NCBI RefSeq assembly: GCF_019175385.1 | Contig: NC_083337.1 | Location: forward strand, 21,437,885 to 21,501,884 | Reading direction: 5' to 3' | DNA length: 64,000 nucleotides | Source: Lycium barbarum | Lineage: Eukaryota > Streptophyta > Magnoliopsida > Solanales > Solanaceae | Shown: positions 58,135 to 64,000 of the stretch, one piece after another | How positions within the stretch are numbered: position 1 is the first letter of the stretch | Layout of the letters: each line of letters starts with the position of its first letter | Notes under the pieces: generated by a model | Database searches by the model: none | What the model was told of the DNA's origin: nothing | What the model saw: only the letters and a program-made list of their open reading frames with translations | Position numbers and translations under genes: made by a program

Positions 58135-59079
58135 ACTGATTGGGAAGATGTTAATGAATGTATTAAACTTTTACAAAATTTTTATAATGCAACTCTTGCT
58201 TTTTCTAGACATTTCTATCCCACGGTAACCGGAATTTTAGCCTACTTAACGAAAATAGCTAGAGTTTTATATGAGTATAAAGATAAATCCGGTTATCAAG
58301 CGGCTATTTTTAATATGACAACAAAATTTAAGAAGTATTTTTTTCCCATCCCAACTTCATTTATATTGAGTTCTCTTTTAATTCCTTGTTTTAAAATGTC
58401 TTATACTAGAGCATTGGTTGGTCAAATTTATAACTATTTAGAAATTGACGAGAAAGTTGAACAATCTTTACATGACGCCGAGCTCGCGATTGATTCCGAG
58501 TTTAGAATTTTTTTTAGTCATTATTCTACTTTGGAAGAAAGTTCTACACCCGTTGCTCCACGCCCTACTACTTCTCAAAGTAGTAAAAAGGGCTTAAAGG
58601 GTTTGTTGAATTTAAAAGTTTTACATTCACAACCAACTCCTACTAATAATGCAAACTTTGATGAATATCACCTTTATTTGATGCAGCCAAATGTGAATAT
58701 CAACCAACTAGATGATTTGGACGTCTTAGCATGGTGAAAGAAATACAAGACGAGTCATCCAATACTTTCAAGAATGGCTCGAGATATCCTTACGGTTCAA
58801 ATATCAACCGTGGCTTCGGAAAGTGCATTTAGCCAAGGAAGACAACAAATTGGAGACCATATACACTCATTATCCGGATTTAGCTTGCAAGTACTAGTTG
58901 GCATTCGTGATTGGATTAGATCGAAGCGACGCAACCAAAACTCTGAAGCGGTGGAAGGAGAAGAGGAAGAGATTGAAGATTTGATAGCAAGTGGAATAGA
59001 TCAAATGGAAGAATTTGAAGATATCTCAATGACCGAATATGATATGGCGGATATTAGCCAAATGATTGACACTTTTTGA
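58135..59079 (+). pseudogene. hAT transposase, C-terminal part with dimerisation domain
   Basis: Continues the transposase after the CACTA element (TDWEDVNECIKLLQNFYNAT, FSRHFYPTVTGILAYL). The C-terminal hAT dimerisation region reads LDDLDVLAW-stop-KKYKTSHP, then VASESAFSQGRQQIGDHIHS and VLVGIRDWIRS. The stop at 58735-58737 (TGG TGA) replaces the second Trp of the usual W-W pair. An acidic tail ends at 59079. Confidence 0.88.
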
Positions 59080-59321
59080 TTTTTATTATTCTACTACTTT
59101 TTTGCAACTCATGTATTACTTGCAAGTTAAAAAAAACTACAACTTCGAAATAAATGTTATACGTGAATGAATAAAATATACGGCTCATTGAGCTTTCTTC
59201 TATTTACTTGTGTTCATATTTTTACTTATATTAAGTTAGGAATATACCTAAAATATACTAAGAACATACTTATAATATACATCTACTTAAATTAAAAAAT
59301 AGAAAGTTATATATTTGGAAA

Positions 59322-59441
59322 ATAACTAAAATATACTAAGAATATACTTATAATATAAATATACTTAAGTTATAAAATAGGAATTAATTTATAAACCTAG
59401 AAAAAACTTAAGCTATATAAGTATATATAGTATACATATAA

Positions 59442-59509
<68 letters not shown>

Positions 59510-59632
59510 TAAGTTATATGTATTATAAGTTAAGTTATTTATATGTTAAGTTTTTTCTAAGTTTATAAACTTCTATTTTATAACTTAAGTATATTTATAT
59601 TATAAGTATATTCTTAGTACATTTTAGGTATA
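59322..59632. repeat. Large inverted repeat centred on an (AT)n run
   Basis: Left arm 59322-59400 (ACTAAGAATATACTTATAAT, TACTTAAGTTATAAAATAG) recurs inverted at about 59545-59632 (CTATTTTATAACTTAAGTA, ATTATAAGTATATTCTTAGT). The centre is a (AT)n tract at about 59444-59506. It lies between the hAT transposase stop and the 3' TIR. Confidence 0.85.
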
Positions 59633-59980
59633 TCTAGTATAAATATACTTAAGTTATAACTTAAGCATATAACTTAATATATAATACATATATATATACA
59701 TATATGTTGTTAGTTAGTAAATATATAAACTTTAGTTATTAACTTATATAACATATATAAATATAAATATACCTAAAATATACTAAGAAATACTATAATA
59801 TACATATACTATACAAAAAATAAAAAAGGGTATTTTTTAGTTTATAACCGGCCGGTTCCGATTTCCAATTTTGGAACTGGTTAACCGGCAACCGCTAGCC
59901 GGTTTCGGTTTTTTGATCGGAAACCGGCCAGTTTCCTAACCGGTTGCCAGTCCGGTCCGGTTAACGGGCTTACTTGTCAT

Positions 59981-60999
59981 AGCTACCTCTAAGACTTATT
60001 TATGAATAATAACTACTTTATTTTTTACTTAATTCTTGTAGCTTTATTTTTTCAAAATTACATTCTATAACTAGTCCAGTAACTTTCAAAATACATATAC
60101 CTCTCTCTATTCTCCCTCACTACACATTTAAGATTTTTTATCTTCTTCAAACCTTAAAAGAATTCTCTCTCCTCTCCTTTCCCTCTCTGCCGCTTCTCAC
60201 CCTCTCTTTCTCTCACTCCGTTCCCTCTCCTCACCCCAACATGAGGTACTCTCTCTTTCGCTTTCTCTATTCTGCTTTTAAAAATTTTCGTTTCAATGTA
60301 GTTTCTAGGGTTTTAGTTTTTATCTTTTTGTATCTTATAATACTATTGGTTAATTAAATTACCGAGCAGCTTAAAGATCCGAGAGGTATTCGCCGCGGTG
60401 GATTCTCTGGTGGTGGCGGTGGCGGTTCACCGGCCATGGAATTTCTACTGTAAGGATAGTAGTGAAGGCGAAGAAAGTGCAGTGCATCAACACGCCCTCA
60501 AATTCCAACGCCCATCCACCATTAAACACCACTAGTTTCATAAGTGTTCCTCAGTCTTTACTTAGAGTGTATTTTTTGTATTCGCTTGTATTTCTATATT
60601 TTGAAGTAGAAATTGTGTATTTGAATAATCAAATATAGTGTATTTTTTTGTATTTCGAAGGAGAAAATGTGTATTCGTCATTTTTAGTGTATTTTTTTGT
60701 ATTTCACCGAAGATTTGACTGGAATCCATGGTTTCTTCTCCTTCTTCAATCTTCTTGTATCTCAGAATTTGAGTGTATTTCGTCCTTTTTTGAGTGTAAA
60801 TGTAAGTTTAATATATTTGGTTGATTGTATTTTTGAAAAAATTAGATGTATTTGACTGAATGTGTTGTTTGAATGATCTATATACAACTCAATAATGTAT
60901 CCAATATACATTGAAATACAATTAAATATAGCGAAAACAAAAGAATTATCAGTATCTAAATACAATGAAAAACACAACTCGTTTTGAAATGGAGTAATT

Positions 61000-61034
<35 letters not shown>

Positions 61035-61786
61035 GAGCTGTTATGGAACTTCAGCTGTTATGCGTGATACATGGTTGATTTAATTTGACTTACCATTTAA
61101 AATGAAAGAAGATAATATGTTCCATAAATACAGCCTATTTTTACTCTGCCGAATTTTGTATTTTCGTGTATTTCAAAAACGCGAACTCTACCGGATTTTG
61201 TATTTCCGTGTATTTTAAAAACGCGAAATACAACCGAATTCAACAAAAACTAGCTACGGTTTGTAAATATAGAAAAAATAGCTATAAATTATTAGAAGCT
61301 ATTAAAAGGTAGTTGTTTATGTAAGTTTCACTTCTTTAATTTATAAGTTTCATGTGCTGATTTATTCTAAATCCATTATCGAGTGCTCTGTACTAGGTTG
61401 TACAAAGCCTGTGAATCTTATAGGACCATATATCATACATGATTAAGAGTAGTAATGTTTTGTGTGTAAATCTTTTAGCGTTAAGGTTAATTTATAGGTA
61501 ATAATTAAGTGGGATGGTTATTTTAGCATAGGGTAGTCATGCATAGTAGTTAGTTTGTTGGTGGCACTTACTTGTTAGGGTCTTTTAGAACTTCTTGGTT
61601 TTGTGACTGGCATTGTGGTTGGAAAACACTGTCTACAATATGAAATATAAACTTGCTTGTACATTTTTGGACTTCAAAATGTATACTTACCATGGTTCTG
61701 CATATGTATGATTTTAACTAGACCAAATACATAGCCCCTTAAACTTGTTCAATATTTCCATTTTGACACTTAAACTAAGACTAGTA
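59981..61786. other. Interval between the hAT element and the Stowaway MITE
   Basis: C/T-rich stretch (CTCTCTCCTCTCCTTTCCCTC) at 60160-60240 followed by ATGAGG, a possible gene 5' end, but no coding exon follows. GTGTATTTTTTTGTATTTC-type text recurs at 60570-60720 and 61150-61215. A (GA)n run is at 61001-61031. No gene is supported. Confidence 0.4.
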
Positions 61787-62001
61787 CTCCCTTCGTCTCA
61801 AAAAGATTGTCTTCTTTTGACTTGACACAATGTTTAAAAAATAAAAGAAGACTTTTGAAATGTATGGTCCAAAACAAGCTTTAGATATTTGTGTCGCTGT
61901 AAATCATCTCATAAAATTAAATTGTTTCTAAATATAGAAAGGGGACAATCTTTCTGAGACACACTAAAAAAAAGGAGAACAATCATTTTGAGACAAAGGA
62001 A
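61787..62001. mobile_element. Stowaway-type MITE (215 bp)
   Basis: CTCCCTTCGTCTCAAAAAGAT at the left and ATCATTTTGAGACAAAGGAA at the right are inverted repeats, flanked by TA on each side (61785-61786, 62002-62003). This is the classic CTCCCTCCGT Stowaway end. Confidence 0.85.
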
Positions 62002-62003
62002 TA

Positions 62004-62721
62004 CCTATTAAACACCTAAAATCTAATAAAATTATATTATTAAACACAATATAATGAGGTGGCACAATACGTGTATCTCACATTATTTAGGAGCGTGAGA
62101 GCTTGTTTTTCTCTCTCTCGTTTTCCATTGCTATAGATGGAAAATGTTTTTAGGTTTCTTCAAGCCATGATTATTTCTCCAAAAACGTCGTTTAATTGAC
62201 GGGGTGTTTTTAGTAAGTATTAAAAAAAAAAGTGTTTTAATAAGTATTTAGTAGATTAATAACGAAAGAAAAATCTTGGTGCTTGATATGCTCCTTAACT
62301 ATCACGTGGCTTGTTTGTTACCAACAGGCTTAAACTCTTGCATATGAGTTGGATATTTCTCATGGAATTTTGGTGTTGAAATTTGATATGTGAAAAAATG
62401 ATCTTCCTAGAGAAGCTAATCGGGCTCACGTACCATTTTGACTCCTTGCTCACCGATTGGTATTGCTTTTCATTAAGTGATCTTGTCTCACATGAGTTGG
62501 TATTGATCCATCATGACTAGCTACTCATGTGCCATTTTTAGTGAGTGTGGTGGAAAATTCATGGCATGCATGTATGATTTTGAAATTTTCCTGATTATCT
62601 TTCGAGGAAAATCCAAGTAATATTTGATTTAAGAAAGGATAATAGGCCTTCCTTATATTGTTTAAGCTTTCGTTTACCTACCTTGCAAGTTTAACCCTAT
62701 TCAACCCTTTTGAGCACACCT
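62004..62721. other. Spacer before the right-edge LTR
   Basis: AT-rich sequence with no recognised gene or repeat. The last five bases (CACCT) would be the left TSD of the following LTR. Confidence 0.4.
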
Positions 62722-64000
62722 TGTCACGACCCAAATCAGAGGGTCATGACATGCACCCGGGCCTTACTTGCCGAGCACCACTAGACACCCTTTCATAAAA
62801 CAACCACAATAAAGGTGGACCACGAAGGTCATCACACGATAACCTGCTAACTCATACAGGTAATAAACTAGGAAGGGACAAGACCCAAAATGACATATAT
62901 ACATAAACATGATGAACATGATAGTACGAGCCGACAAGGCTGCCGCATACATCTATACAACAAAATACGGGCCGAGAAGGCCATACAACGTCTAACTGTG
63001 CCATAACTGTTTACAAGCCTCTACTGTAGTACATGACATAATAAGGTCAGGACAGGGCCCCGCCATACCCATATGTACAACAAAAATACCGTACCAAGAC
63101 ACGACAACAACTCCGAGACAGGTGGAGTGCTCCAATATCACCTGAACGACAACCTACTGATGCAGACGGTCACCTTGTCTACCTGAACCTGTGGGCATGA
63201 AACGTAGCATCCCCAGACAAAAGGGGCGTCTGTACGGATAAAGTATTGAGTATGTGAGGCAGGCAAGTAACATAAAGGAGACATAAAAGCGACATAGGAT
63301 AAAAGGGATGCAACCTTATATTTGAATTGCCTCTGAGGGCCAATGATATGCATAAGTACTGCTCATACATATATATGCGTATATAACGCCTGTTCAAGCC
63401 TCTATGGGCATCATCATCCTAATCACTAATAGGTGGTGCATATATAACGCGCAATCATCATCATAATGTCATAGGTGTATATAATGCATAAGTATGATAT
63501 AATACATCCTAAGTCCATCGGAGTGACGTAAGGTCGTTACATCTCTGAACATCGTTATGAGATAGTATTTCCATCAACATGTGACTCTATGAAGCATACT
63601 AAATCTAGATTAGGGCTTGCTAAGAACAATATTACTAGAACATGAACCAATATAAACATCACTAGCTACTAAGAGCGGATTCATCATGATATAGAGCTTC
63701 GGATAATGATCATGCCAAGAGGAAGAAGAGGTTAGGCTTAACATACCTCAAGTCGTCACTGCAATCTAATAGCGAACTTATCACAGCTAGTGCGCCAATC
63801 CTAAAACAAAGAATGCACATACGAACTCAGATAGCTCTAGTAGATCACGTATATCAAATGATAATTCGATTCTAGAATGAAACGTGAAGCGTTTCCCCTA
63901 TTTCTTAATCATCACAACACATCCAATAGCCAATAATCCACTCAAAAACCTCATATAATCCTCTTTTAAACTCATATCAACAACACTTAAGGATATACAA
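62722..64000. mobile_element. Start of a TGTCACGACC-family LTR, runs off the right edge
   Basis: Begins TGTCACGACCCAAATCAGAG and shares the layout of the solo LTR at 2583 (CATACCC after GGGCCCCGCC; CCCGGGCCTTACTTGCCGAG; GGAGTGACGTAAGGTCG as in the element C LTR). The window ends before the LTR does. ORFs inside (minus 62764-63397) are short and unsupported. Confidence 0.75.

Larger units (their letters stand above)
48491..59972 (+). mobile_element. Large hAT element with TIRs, interrupted by a CACTA element
   Basis: TIRs TAAGCCTGTCAACCGGTCCGG and, inverted, TAAGCCCGTTAACCGGACCGG. The TSD is a perfect 8-bp CTTGTCAT (48483-48490, 59973-59980). Both subterminal regions are packed with AACCGGTT-type motifs (48500-48660, 59850-59960). 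The transposase lies on the plus strand in two parts, 49203-50534 and 58135-59079. Without the CACTA insertion the element is about 3.9 kb, normal for an autonomous plant hAT, but the transposase has several stops. Confidence 0.92.

Noticed and set aside
60241..60400. Possible gene start (C/T-rich leader and ATGAGG)
   Set aside because: No exon or splice pattern could be followed downstream.

Overview
The window is nuclear DNA from a dicot, most likely Solanaceae. It holds one multi-exon HD-ZIP IV gene close to tomato CD2 / Arabidopsis ANL2 (recalled from memory), one nuclear tRNA gene, one broken single-copy-type gene fragment, and layers of nested plant transposable elements. Most intervals can be assigned because element ends and target-site duplications (TSDs) can be read directly.

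Layout. 1-10123: minus-strand Tat-lineage Ty3/Gypsy retrotransposon (element A; LTR 9443-10123, PBS complementary to tRNA-Lys) cut by two long LTRs of a TGTCACGACC family (1-1517 and a complete 3.5-kb solo LTR at 2583-6101). 10711-17333: HD-ZIP IV gene with nine readable exons, small MITEs in its introns, and no recognisable last exon. 17609-19122: long-TIR Mutator-type foldback element with a perfect 10-bp TSD. 19522-44502: second Tat element (element B) on the plus strand with both LTRs, gag-protease, the second RNase H, integrase and an antisense multi-exon extra gene. Its RT region is replaced by a minus-strand Tekay/Del-type chromovirus (element C, 22608-37496). Element C is itself interrupted in gag by a 4.9-kb LTR-like insertion (element D, 29320-34222). 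44683-46764: two hAT MITEs, one splitting a DUF1645-like gene fragment. 47730-47802: tRNA-Arg(TCT). 48491-59972: hAT element with a decayed transposase, split by a 7.6-kb CACTA element (50535-58131) that carries a TNP1-like gene. 61787-62001: Stowaway-type MITE. 62722-64000: start of another TGTCACGACC LTR.

Insertion order from the nesting: A and B (Tat), then C in B, then D in C; hAT, then CACTA in it, then a small MITE in a CACTA intron. The polyproteins carry frameshifts and stops, many explicable as C-to-T changes (CGA to TGA, CAG or CAA to TAG or TAA), as expected for methylated old copies. No retrotransposon here looks autonomous.

Most worth a second look: a UAG with a CAA-UCA 3' context at the gag-pro/pol junction, shared by A and B; the antisense spliced gene in B; element C, whose mismatched TSDs and missing RT target imply two insertions fused by recombination; an element C LTR with an inverted PBS-gag insert; palindromic TACGGNCCGTA clusters in element C LTRs; and the HD-ZIP IV gene lacking its 3' exon where elements accumulated.
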